A DNA stretch of 64,000 bases from the NCBI RefSeq assembly GCF_900112475.1, contig NZ_FOLW01000003.1, positions 278,078-342,077 of the forward strand, written 5' to 3'. Of the stretch, positions 56,790-64,000 are shown one piece after another. Positions within the stretch are counted from its first letter, which is position 1. Each line of letters starts with the position of its first letter. Both the position numbers and the translations under genes were made by a program. This DNA comes from Pragia fontium DSM 5563 = ATCC 49100. GTDB taxonomy: Bacteria > Pseudomonadota > Gammaproteobacteria > Enterobacterales > Enterobacteriaceae. The notes below the pieces were generated by a model, which was not told where the DNA came from, ran no database searches, and worked only from the letters and a program-made list of their open reading frames with translations.

Positions 56790-57341
56790 ATGAAAAAACG
56801 ATTAATGAATATTCTGTTGTTTTTGGCTGGAAGCCTAATAACAGACGCTGCCGTAGCGCAAGTGGCGCAACAGGAGAATATGCTCAAGTGTTACTACCGG
56901 GAGCGGCAAACAATGGAGCTGACGACGTTGGTCAACTGCGCCCAGCGAGATGAAAAGGGTAAGCTACATTTTTCTCCGCAGTTGCTGAAGAAGGCGGATT
57001 ACAGCGAAGGTATGACGGATATCTATATGGATAAGTCAGCCTATTATGTCAAACCTGATGGCCGGGCTTTGGAAGTGATTATTTTCGATAATGGCCCTGA
57101 TGGGTTTGCTGAAGGGCTAGTTCGTTCCAGAGTTAACGGTAAGATAGGCTACTTTAACCGTCGCTTTGAACAGGTTATTCCCGCCGACTATGATTTTGGC
57201 TGGTCGTTTGAAAATGGCCGGGCGCTGGTATGTTCCGGGTGTCAGCCTCAGCCCGATGGCGAGCACACCGCCATGGTTGGCGGCCTGTGGGGATATATTG
57301 ATAAGCAGGGTAAGCCGCTGGCACCCTTTAAACCCCGTTGA
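56790..57341 (+). CDS. WG-repeat periplasmic protein, unknown function
   Basis: This 183-residue protein has a signal peptide (MKKRLMNILLFLAGSLITDA, then AVAQ) and WG/KWGF-type repeats: VNGKIGYFNRRFEQVIPADY and LWGYIDKQGKPLAPF, typical of the WG_beta_rep family, which bind unknown partners outside the cytoplasm. Cys pairs (LKCYYRE/VNCAQ, CSGC) may form disulfides. The ATG at 56790 is chosen because it starts the signal peptide; the open frame begins at a GTG at 56775. In E. coli nothing lies between thyA and ppdA, so this gene is an addition. Confidence 0.78.
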   Translation: MKKRLMNILLFLAGSLITDAAVAQVAQQENMLKCYYRERQTMELTTLVNCAQRDEKGKLHFSPQLLKKADYSEGMTDIYMDKSAYYVKPDGRALEVIIFDNGPDGFAEGLVRSRVNGKIGYFNRRFEQVIPADYDFGWSFENGRALVCSGCQPQPDGEHTAMVGGLWGYIDKQGKPLAPFKPR

Positions 57342-57484
57342 AGCGGCTGCAATGGGTTGATTTTTGCCTCTCTGCCCGCAAAGTGATGTAACAAAGATCG
57401 CGTTACATAAAATCAGCGGGTAATTCGCCTCATAACATTTTTTCTGGTCTGCCTATTGGTTGGTTCTTTGGTTAGGGTTTGAGT

Positions 57485-58003
57485 ATGAAATCAAATCTCT
57501 CTGACGGACAGCGTGGCATGACCATAATGGAAATACTTTTTGTGATCGCCATTATGGCGATCCTCTCCACCAGCGGTATTAATAGCTGGCAAGGCTATCG
57601 GCAACGGATTCTCTTGGAACAGACCAGCGCCGGGTTGCTGGCTTTTTTATCCCGAACTCAGTCCGCCGCTAACTGGCACAATCAAACCTATCTGTTAACG
57701 CTGGGAAGGCAGGGGAATCGCTATTGTCTCCGTGCCGGCCAATCTGCATCTGGTTCAGAATGCGCTTCTGATATTGGCCTGATCTTTCTGCTGCCGAATA
57801 ATTCGTTTGAGATAGCGCTTAATCAATCCGAGATTGGTCTGGGGTTTTATGGCCTGCGCAATACCGCCGGTGCCGGCCATATTGTGTTATCCAATGCGGC
57901 AGGCCGAGTCCGTTTGGTACTCTCGGCTAAAGGGCGTTTAAGGCGCTGTAGTGAGAGTATTGATGGGCATCAGCCCTATCTACCGGGAATTGTTCCATGT
58001 TGA
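57485..58003 (+). CDS. ppdA: PpdA, prepilin-peptidase-dependent pseudopilin
   Basis: This is a minor type II/IV pseudopilin of 172 residues. The prepilin signal RGMTIMEILFVIAIMAILS is cut after Gly, giving Met+1 and Glu5, before the hydrophobic helix. It is the first gene of the four-gene set ppdA-ppdB-ygdB-ppdC that primes assembly in the E. coli-type pilus/competence system. The ATG at 57485 is used; the TTG six bases before is less likely. It overlaps ppdB by 7 bp. Confidence 0.9.
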   Translation: MKSNLSDGQRGMTIMEILFVIAIMAILSTSGINSWQGYRQRILLEQTSAGLLAFLSRTQSAANWHNQTYLLTLGRQGNRYCLRAGQSASGSECASDIGLIFLLPNNSFEIALNQSEIGLGFYGLRNTAGAGHIVLSNAAGRVRLVLSAKGRLRRCSESIDGHQPYLPGIVPC

Positions 58004-58623
58004 TTCAAGCGCGTTGTAACGATCAACAGGGCGGTTTTTCTCTGCCGGAAATGCTGCTGGCGATGCTGTTTAGCAGCATGATGATGGTTAGTGTGGCAGC
58101 GATGTACCCGGAGTTACAGCGCCAGAGCATGAGTCTGTATCGGTTATATCGACTGGAACAGTCAATGCGGCAGGTGTTGTTGATGGTGGAAAAAGATATG
58201 CGTCGAGCCGGTTTTCTGCTGGGGGATGGGAACGGGAAGGAGAGTAATGGAATCCGGTTGAGTGCCCATACCCAGTCTGAGCCGAACTCCTGCATGATTG
58301 TTCAATACGATCTTAACCATAACGGCGTTATTGATCCGCCAGAATCCGCTATGGCAGAGCAGTTTGCCTATCGCTGGCTTAATGGCACCGTTGAACAGGC
58401 TCGGGGAACGGAGAACTGTCACGGTAGCGGTTGGGAAAAGCTATTGGATCCGGCTGAGATAGTTATTACGCAATTTTTGATCGAGCGAGTGGCACAAGAT
58501 CGTTTGCCTGACGCTTCTCCTGCGGATGCATCGGGGTATTTTATCATTACGTTAGCGGGGCATTGGAAGCGCTGGCCTGCGTTAACGCGTCGTTTGACAT
58601 CGCGTGTCAGGGAGAGGCATTGA
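57997..58623 (+). CDS. ppdB: PpdB, prepilin-peptidase-dependent pseudopilin
   Basis: This 208-residue PilW-like minor pseudopilin has the signal QQGGFSLPEMLLAMLFSSMM (Gly-Phe cut, Glu5) and the conserved region MVEKDMRRAGFLLGDG typical of PilW/PpdB. It ends 1 bp before ygdB and starts inside ppdA, so all four genes are tightly coupled. Confidence 0.9.
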   Translation: MLIQARCNDQQGGFSLPEMLLAMLFSSMMMVSVAAMYPELQRQSMSLYRLYRLEQSMRQVLLMVEKDMRRAGFLLGDGNGKESNGIRLSAHTQSEPNSCMIVQYDLNHNGVIDPPESAMAEQFAYRWLNGTVEQARGTENCHGSGWEKLLDPAEIVITQFLIERVAQDRLPDASPADASGYFIITLAGHWKRWPALTRRLTSRVRERH

Positions 58624-58624
58624 T

Positions 58625-59095
58625 ATGTCGAAACACAGGCAAGAGGATTTGAAACGGCAACAGGGCTACAGCACCATTGTGATGGTGATGCTCTTAATGC
58701 TTTTTGGCACGCTAATGTTGAAAGGATTGAATGGACAACTGACCACTCAGGTCAGAATTTATGCTGACGAACGACGTTATTTTCGGGCTTACTATCAGGC
58801 TGTTTCCTCCTTGTCTTGGGGGCTGGCTCAACCCTGGATCGGTTTAAATGCTAATTGGCAGTGTCGTCGTTCGGAAAACATTGGGCTAACTTCCTGTGCC
58901 AAACAGCTTAGTGATAGCCAGGTTTTGTTGCGAGGTGAGGGCAGTGGAGGAGCGCATCCGTTACCGCTGACGCTGTTTCAGTTAGCGGAGGTGAAGCCGG
59001 GCAATATTACCTCGCTTGAAATCAAGCTTAAGCCGTTGCCCTATGGGCGCATCGATTTTTGTCCGCTGAAAACGGCCGTAGAATGCCAACCTTAA
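58625..59095 (+). CDS. ygdB: YgdB, minor pseudopilin-like protein
   Basis: This 156-residue protein has the prepilin-like N-terminus QQGYSTIVMVMLLMLFGTLM (Gly-Tyr cut site; no Glu5, as in the PilX/GspK-like group) and a Cys-containing globular part. From ATG 58625; the frame opens at a GTG at 58604 inside ppdB. It overlaps ppdC by 13 bp. The lack of Glu5 fits a tip pseudopilin. Confidence 0.85.
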   Translation: MSKHRQEDLKRQQGYSTIVMVMLLMLFGTLMLKGLNGQLTTQVRIYADERRYFRAYYQAVSSLSWGLAQPWIGLNANWQCRRSENIGLTSCAKQLSDSQVLLRGEGSGGAHPLPLTLFQLAEVKPGNITSLEIKLKPLPYGRIDFCPLKTAVECQP

Positions 59096-59433
59096 GGCCG
59101 ACCTTATTCTCATCGCAGGCGGGCTTTAGTCTAATTGAAGTGCTGGTTGCCATGGTGCTGTTTTCTATCACTATTCTGGGGTTATTAAAATACCAGCAAG
59201 TGCTGACGGCACAATTCAGCCACTATGCTGATAGCCAGTCTGCATGGCGGTTGGTGGCGCAGGCTTTGGATATTTATCCGGCTAAGATTGAAAATGATTC
59301 CCGACTGGATAAGGGGCATTGGCAATTAAATACCCAGATCACCCCGATGGTGAACGGCTGTAATAAAGTGACGGTGCGGGTGACTGCTCCGGGCAAAATA
59401 GAGGCGGTACTGGATAGATGGTTTTGTGATTAG
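59083..59433 (+). CDS. ppdC: PpdC, prepilin-peptidase-dependent pseudopilin
   Basis: This 116-residue minor pseudopilin has SSQAGFSLIEVLVAMVLFSI (Gly-Phe cut site, Glu5) and Cys residues near the end (NGCNKV, RWFCD). The ATG at 59083 lies inside ygdB. In E. coli recC follows directly; here a minus-strand Old Yellow Enzyme gene intervenes. Confidence 0.9.
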   Translation: MPTLRPTLFSSQAGFSLIEVLVAMVLFSITILGLLKYQQVLTAQFSHYADSQSAWRLVAQALDIYPAKIENDSRLDKGHWQLNTQITPMVNGCNKVTVRVTAPGKIEAVLDRWFCD

Positions 59434-59498
59434 GGCTGCGTTAAAGGTAAACCATAGCGATATGGCCTACCTTTGGACATTAATGGTAGATGATGGCA

Positions 59499-60596
59499 TT
59501 AATCCGGAAGAAAGAGGTTTTTAATCCGGTGTGGCTGAGAACGCCAGTACTGTTTAGGCGCGCTAACCTGGGCACCCAGTTCTGCCGCTGCATGCCATGG
59601 CCAGCGTGGGTTATACAGAATACCTCGCGCCAGAGCGACCATATCAGCCTCTCCGGTGGCTACGATGGCTTCTGCCTGTTCGGGTTCAGTGATCAAACCT
59701 ACGGCAATGGTTGGCATCCCAACCTCTTCTTTAATACGGCGAGCAAAAGGCACCTGATAATTAGGGCTGACAGGAATATGTTGTTGAGCGGACAATCCGC
59801 CGCTGGAGACGTGAATGTAATCGCATCCCAGCTTTTTCAATTGATGGCAAAGCTCAAGGGATTGCGCCAAGTCCCAGCCATTTTCTACCCAATCACTGGC
59901 GGAGATGCGAACGCCAACGGATTTATGAGCAGGGAATACTTTACGTATCGCAGAGAAAACCGCCAGCGTTAGGCGCATGCGGTTGTCCAGTGAGCCACCG
60001 TACATGTCCTGGCGATGATTAGAGATTGGCGATAAAAACTCGTGCAGCAAATAGCCATGGGCGGCATGGACTTCTATCACATCAAAACCCAATTTATCTG
60101 CCCGTTTGGCCGAGTGGGCAAATGACGCAATAATCGACTCAATTCTTTCTGTGGTTAGCTCCAGAGGCTGGGCGGAATTGTTATCATATGGAATGGCCGA
60201 TGGCGCTACTGGTTGCCAACCGCCATGCTCTGGCGTGACCGCCGGGCCGGGTTGCCACGGCGCGGGCATGGAGGCTTTACGACCGGCATGGGCTAGTTGA
60301 ATGGCAAGGGGCATGGTTGAATATTTTTTTACTGCCTGAATTGTGGTTGCCAGCGCCTGTTCGGTTTTATCATCCCATAAGCCAAGATCGTTTGGCGAAA
60401 TGCGCCCCTCGGGTTCGACCGCTGTTGCCTCAACAATTAACAGTCCGGCTCCAGAAAAAGCTAACTGCCCAAGATGAATGGTATGCCATTCCGTTGCCTG
60501 ACCATCAATGGCCGAGTATTGGCACATGGGGGCAATAATAATACGGTTGGGTAAAGTGACTGGGCCCAGATTTATCGGGGTAAATAGTTGGCTCAT
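59499..60596 (-). CDS. NADH:flavin oxidoreductase, Old Yellow Enzyme (YqjM/NamA-like)
   Basis: This 365-residue FMN TIM-barrel enzyme matches the thermophilic-like OYE class: LFTPINLGPVTLPNRIIIAPMCQYSA with the Cys typical of YqjM, IQLAHAGRKAS, DVIEVHAAHGYLLHEFLSPI, VGVRISASDWVENGWDLAQS in part, and VGLITEPEQAEAIVATGEADMVALARGILYNPRWP. Such enzymes reduce activated C=C bonds of enones, with unknown true substrates. It is inserted between ppdC and recC, on the minus strand, unlike E. coli. Confidence 0.9.
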   Translation of the reverse strand: MSQLFTPINLGPVTLPNRIIIAPMCQYSAIDGQATEWHTIHLGQLAFSGAGLLIVEATAVEPEGRISPNDLGLWDDKTEQALATTIQAVKKYSTMPLAIQLAHAGRKASMPAPWQPGPAVTPEHGGWQPVAPSAIPYDNNSAQPLELTTERIESIIASFAHSAKRADKLGFDVIEVHAAHGYLLHEFLSPISNHRQDMYGGSLDNRMRLTLAVFSAIRKVFPAHKSVGVRISASDWVENGWDLAQSLELCHQLKKLGCDYIHVSSGGLSAQQHIPVSPNYQVPFARRIKEEVGMPTIAVGLITEPEQAEAIVATGEADMVALARGILYNPRWPWHAAAELGAQVSAPKQYWRSQPHRIKNLFLPD

Positions 60597-60925
60597 GTTT
60601 GATACCTCTTAGCGAGAGAAATAAACAGTGATTGGACATTAAATTATTCGACAGCGATCGAAGTTATTTGAATCTCATCTGGTCGTTAAGGGCTGCAAAT
60701 AACATAGTGCGAAGATGTACCAGATTAATGTAACAGGTGTCATTCATGGAAAAGTCATCGTTCGTGCTATGGTTTAGTTATCATTAAGCTGCCAGACGCT
60801 ATAATGCAAACCGATGTGGCCTATTTGCTTTACAGTACTGGTAAGAAGATTGAAAATTACTTACGGTCATATTATTAGCACCGCTGTTAGCTAATGTTGA
60901 CGATTATCTCACCTCAGGAGTCTGA
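60597..60925. promoter_or_regulatory. Divergent gap between Old Yellow Enzyme gene and recC
   Basis: This 329 bp gap holds no gene or repeat that I can see. CAGGAG at 60915-60920 is the recC ribosome site. The promoters of both genes lie here. Confidence 0.4.
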
Positions 60926-63900
60926 ATGTTTACGGTTTACCATTCCAATCAGCTTGATCTGCTGAAAACGCTGACCACCGCGTTGATTGCGGGTAAACCG
61001 TTAGCCAATCCTTTTGAAGCAGAAATTATTTTGGTGCAAAGCCACGGCATGGCGCAATGGCTACAGATTGAACTCGCCTCTGAGTTGGGTATCGCAGCCA
61101 ATATTGAGTTTCCATTGCCGGCTTCGTTTATCTGGCAGATGTTTACCAAAGTGCTGCCGGGGATTCCACAGGAAAGCGCCTTTAGCAAAGATGCCATGAC
61201 CTGGAAGCTAATGTGGCTGCTGCCTCCTATGCTAGGGTTACCTGAGTTCGCTGCGCTGTCAGGCTATTTGAGTGATGATGAGAACATGCGCAAGCGCCAT
61301 CAGCTGGCCGGACGGATTGCTGACCTGTTTGACCAGTATTTGGTGTATCGACCAGAATGGCTGCGACGCTGGGAGCAGCATGAATTAGTCGATGGGTTGG
61401 ATGAATCTCAGGTTTGGCAAGCACCGCTCTGGCGTGCACTGATTGATTATACTGAAGAACTACAACAGCTGGGCTGGCACCGGGCAAACCTTTACCAGCG
61501 TTTTATTGATGCATTGAATCGGCCTGATTTCTCGCCTGCTGAGCTTCCTTCCCGGGTATTTATCTGTGGCATATCGGCGCTACCGCCAGTCTATTTGCAG
61601 GCGCTACAGGCGTTAGGGCAGCATATTGATATTCACCTGATGTTTACCAATCCTTGTCGTTACTATTGGGGAGATATTCAGGATTACGCTTTTCTGGCTA
61701 AGCTTCAGGCGCGTAAACGTCGTCAGGTAGAAAACGGCCATGACGTTGCGCTATTTCGTCAGCCTGAGGGTGCCGATAAGCTGTTTGATGAGTTGGGTAA
61801 TCAGCAGCTAAGTAACCCGCTGCTGGCTAGTTGGGGAAAGCTGGGGCGGGACAACCTGTATTTGCTGGCTCAGCTGGATAAAATGCAGGAAGTGGATGCT
61901 TTTGTTGATATGGAACAAGATAGCCTGCTCCATCGTATTCAACACGATATCCTACAGCTTGATGATCGCGCGCTGATTGTGAACAGCCCTGACTCACCGT
62001 TAGACAGCCGGGATAAGCAGCCGCTGGATCCTCAGGATCGTTCCATCAGTACTCATGTTTGCCATAGCGCCCAGCGTGAAGTTGAAGTGCTTTACGATCG
62101 GCTATTGGCGATGTTGGATGATGATCCTACCTTAACCCTGCGCGATATTATTGTCATGGTGGCAGATATCGACAACTATACTCCCTATATTGAAGCGGTA
62201 TTTGGTAATGCTCCGCCAGAGCGCTATTTGCCCTATGCTATTTCTGACCGTAGCGCCAGTCAGGCTCACCCGGTTTTAACCGCATTTTTATCCCTGTTAG
62301 ATTTACCGGAAAGCCGCTTCACCGCGGAGGATATCCTGACGCTATTGGAAGTGCCGGCTTTAGCCATGCGTTTTCAGATCGATGAGGATGGACTACGTAT
62401 TTTGCGGCAGTGGGTTGAAGATGCCGGCGTTCGCTGGGGATTAGATGATGATATGGTCAGCGATCTTGGGCTACCGCCTACCGGCCAGCATACCTGGCGG
62501 TTTGGCCTGACTCGTATGTTGTTGGGCTATGCCATGGATAGCCAGAGCGGTGATTATCAGGGAATACTGCCTTATGATGAATCCAGCGGGTTGATTGCGG
62601 TATTGGCCGGTCAACTGTCTGAGCTGTTAATGCAACTCTCCATTTGGCGTCAACGCCTGATGGAGTCTCACACCCTGACCGAGTGGTTACCGTTTTGTCG
62701 TGAGTTAATCGACGCCTTCTTTGTCACCGATTTGGAGACTGAACCGGTGCTGGCGCTAATCGAGCAGCAGTGGCAGAAGCAAATTGGCTTCGGTCTTAAC
62801 GCCAATTATATTGATGAAGTGCCGCTAACGGTGCTGAAAGATGAACTGGCTGCCCGACTGGATAGTGAACGAATCAGTCAGCGTTTTTTAGCGGGTTCAA
62901 TCAATTTTTGTACGCTGATGCCCATGCGTTCAATTCCGTTTAAAGTGGTGTGCCTGCTGGGCATGAATGACGGTATTTATCCTCGTACACTGCCGCCGCT
63001 CGGCTTTGACTTGATGGCCGCTAAGCCAGTAAAAGGCGATCGCAGCCGGCGGGATGATGACCGTTACCTGTTTCTGGAAGCCCTGTTATCAGCACAGCAG
63101 AAGTTATACATCAGCTTTATTGGTCAGTCGATTCAGGACAATAGCCAGCGATATCCGTCGGTATTGGTGACGGAATTGCTGGAGTACATTGCACAAAGTC
63201 ACGTGTTACCCGGTGATGAATCCAGTGATTTGGAGCAAAGCGCTGCCGCCGTGTATCAACAATTATTGTGTTATCACCCTCGGGTACCCTTCAGTGAGCA
63301 GAATTTTGTTAACGGCAGTGAACAGCAGAGTTATGCCAGCGAATGGTTGCCGGCAGCAGGGCGTCAAGGGATCGCCCATGGAGAGTTTAGCGCCATGTTG
63401 GAACCGCTGACGCTGAACCGAATTGAACTGGATGACATTCGACGTTTTTATCGCCATCCGGTGCGGGCGTTTTTCCAGCAGCGTTTAAACGTTAGTTTCT
63501 CCATGGATGAAACTGAACTACCAGATGAAGAACCGTTTCTGGTGGAAAATCTGCAGCGTTATCAACTGAATATGCTGTTGCTTAATCGTTTGATTGAAGA
63601 TCAGGACCCGCTTGAGCTCTATAGCCGATCTCGCGCAGCGGGTGAACTACCGTTTGGTGCTTTTGGCGAACTGTTTTGGCAAGGGCAAACCGAGGAAATG
63701 ACTCAGTTAGCTGAGCGAGTGAAACAACATAAACTGCCTTCTCAAAGCGTTGAGGTTGAAATATCGATTGATGATATCGACGTGAGCGGCTGGCTGCATC
63801 AGGTTCAGCCAGATGGCCTGCTGCGCTGGCGTCCGGCTAAATTAACCGTGCTTGATGGCATCAGTTTATGGTTGGATCATTTGATCTATTGTATCAGCGG

Positions 63901-64000
63901 AGGTCAGGGTGAAAGTCGAATGTATGGGCGAGACGGTTCTGAATGGCGTTTTGCCTGGTTACCTGTTGATGAAGCCAAGAAACATTTTTCATTTTGGCTA
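60926..64000 (+). CDS. recC: RecC, exonuclease V gamma subunit (5' part; runs off the window)
   Basis: RecC is the Chi-scanning subunit of RecBCD in double-strand break repair. The ATG at 60926, with AGGAG upstream, begins MFTVYHSNQLDLLKTLTTAL. 1,025 codons are visible without a stop, against about 1,120 in E. coli, so only the last part is missing. Landmarks are VQSHGMAQWLQIELASELGI, SARSQAHPVL-like and MRSIPFKVVCLLGMNDGIYPR, which occur in all RecC. It would be followed by ptrA/recB in the usual order. Confidence 0.95.
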   Translation, partial: MFTVYHSNQLDLLKTLTTALIAGKPLANPFEAEIILVQSHGMAQWLQIELASELGIAANIEFPLPASFIWQMFTKVLPGIPQESAFSKDAMTWKLMWLLPPMLGLPEFAALSGYLSDDENMRKRHQLAGRIADLFDQYLVYRPEWLRRWEQHELVDGLDESQVWQAPLWRALIDYTEELQQLGWHRANLYQRFIDALNRPDFSPAELPSRVFICGISALPPVYLQALQALGQHIDIHLMFTNPCRYYWGDIQDYAFLAKLQARKRRQVENGHDVALFRQPEGADKLFDELGNQQLSNPLLASWGKLGRDNLYLLAQLDKMQEVDAFVDMEQDSLLHRIQHDILQLDDRALIVNSPDSPLDSRDKQPLDPQDRSISTHVCHSAQREVEVLYDRLLAMLDDDPTLTLRDIIVMVADIDNYTPYIEAVFGNAPPERYLPYAISDRSASQAHPVLTAFLSLLDLPESRFTAEDILTLLEVPALAMRFQIDEDGLRILRQWVEDAGVRWGLDDDMVSDLGLPPTGQHTWRFGLTRMLLGYAMDSQSGDYQGILPYDESSGLIAVLAGQLSELLMQLSIWRQRLMESHTLTEWLPFCRELIDAFFVTDLETEPVLALIEQQWQKQIGFGLNANYIDEVPLTVLKDELAARLDSERISQRFLAGSINFCTLMPMRSIPFKVVCLLGMNDGIYPRTLPPLGFDLMAAKPVKGDRSRRDDDRYLFLEALLSAQQKLYISFIGQSIQDNSQRYPSVLVTELLEYIAQSHVLPGDESSDLEQSAAAVYQQLLCYHPRVPFSEQNFVNGSEQQSYASEWLPAAGRQGIAHGEFSAMLEPLTLNRIELDDIRRFYRHPVRAFFQQRLNVSFSMDETELPDEEPFLVENLQRYQLNMLLLNRLIEDQDPLELYSRSRAAGELPFGAFGELFWQGQTEEMTQLAERVKQHKLPSQSVEVEISIDDIDVSGWLHQVQPDGLLRWRPAKLTVLDGISLWLDHLIYCISGGQGESRMYGRDGSEWRFAWLPVDEAKKHFSFWL

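Overview
The window is a chromosomal segment of a gammaproteobacterium of the order Enterobacterales. The evidence is the recJ // prfB-lysS, galR-omr-aas-lplT-mutH-rppH-lgt-thyA-ppdA-ppdB-ygdB-ppdC-recC backbone, which follows the Escherichia coli order with local changes. Gene content (HPA catabolism, a gluconate-dehydrogenase-type operon, an RTX lipase, an iron-linked P-type ATPase cluster) and moderate base composition fit a Budvicia/Pragia/Limnobaculum-like or related genus, but this is a guess that the sequence alone cannot settle.

Layout. 1-713: end of recJ. 714-1163: copies of a short MITE-like repeat. 1164-14255: a complete 4-hydroxyphenylacetate (HPA) meta-cleavage cluster on the minus strand (hpaG1-G2-E-D-F, a succinic-semialdehyde-dehydrogenase-like gene, hpaH-I-X-A, then a two-component hydroxylase), with hpaR divergent. 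The hydroxylase is of the Acinetobacter C1/C2 type, not the E. coli HpaBC type. 14256-18003: a gene remnant, an AT-rich unknown membrane protein and an LTA-synthase/sulfatase-family membrane enzyme. 18369-21006: prfB, with its programmed +1 frameshift, and lysS. In E. coli recJ and prfB are neighbours, so about 17.6 kb is inserted here. 21376-27767: an unrecognised catabolic unit (EutH-family permease, divergent glycerol-kinase-like FGGY kinase, two GlpA/GlpB-like FAD proteins, DeoR regulator). 27902-32922: a DUF1937 protein, dps, a type I-secreted RTX lipase, a methyltransferase and tRNA-Gly(CCC). 32995-39238: LysR regulator, zinc alcohol dehydrogenase, and a three-subunit periplasmic GMC dehydrogenase. 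39716-41267: a yybP-ykoY (manganese) riboswitch with alx, then yecF.

41384-46339 is the most interesting part: a locus resembling the ferrosome (fez) clusters. It has a P1B-type ATPase with an SCA membrane motif, three proteins with an R-x-R-rich HMA_2-like segment, three small glycine-zipper or low-complexity proteins, and two good Fur boxes. I infer a Fur-controlled, iron-linked membrane compartment; this is not proven by sequence.

46409-64000: lipoprotein, histidine phosphatase, galR, one Omr small RNA, aas-lplT, mutH, a DARS2-like DnaA-box region, rppH, lgt, thyA, a WG-repeat protein, the ppdA-ppdB-ygdB-ppdC pseudopilin operon, an Old Yellow Enzyme gene, and recC running off the end. ptsP, which lies between rppH and lgt in E. 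coli, is missing from this spot.
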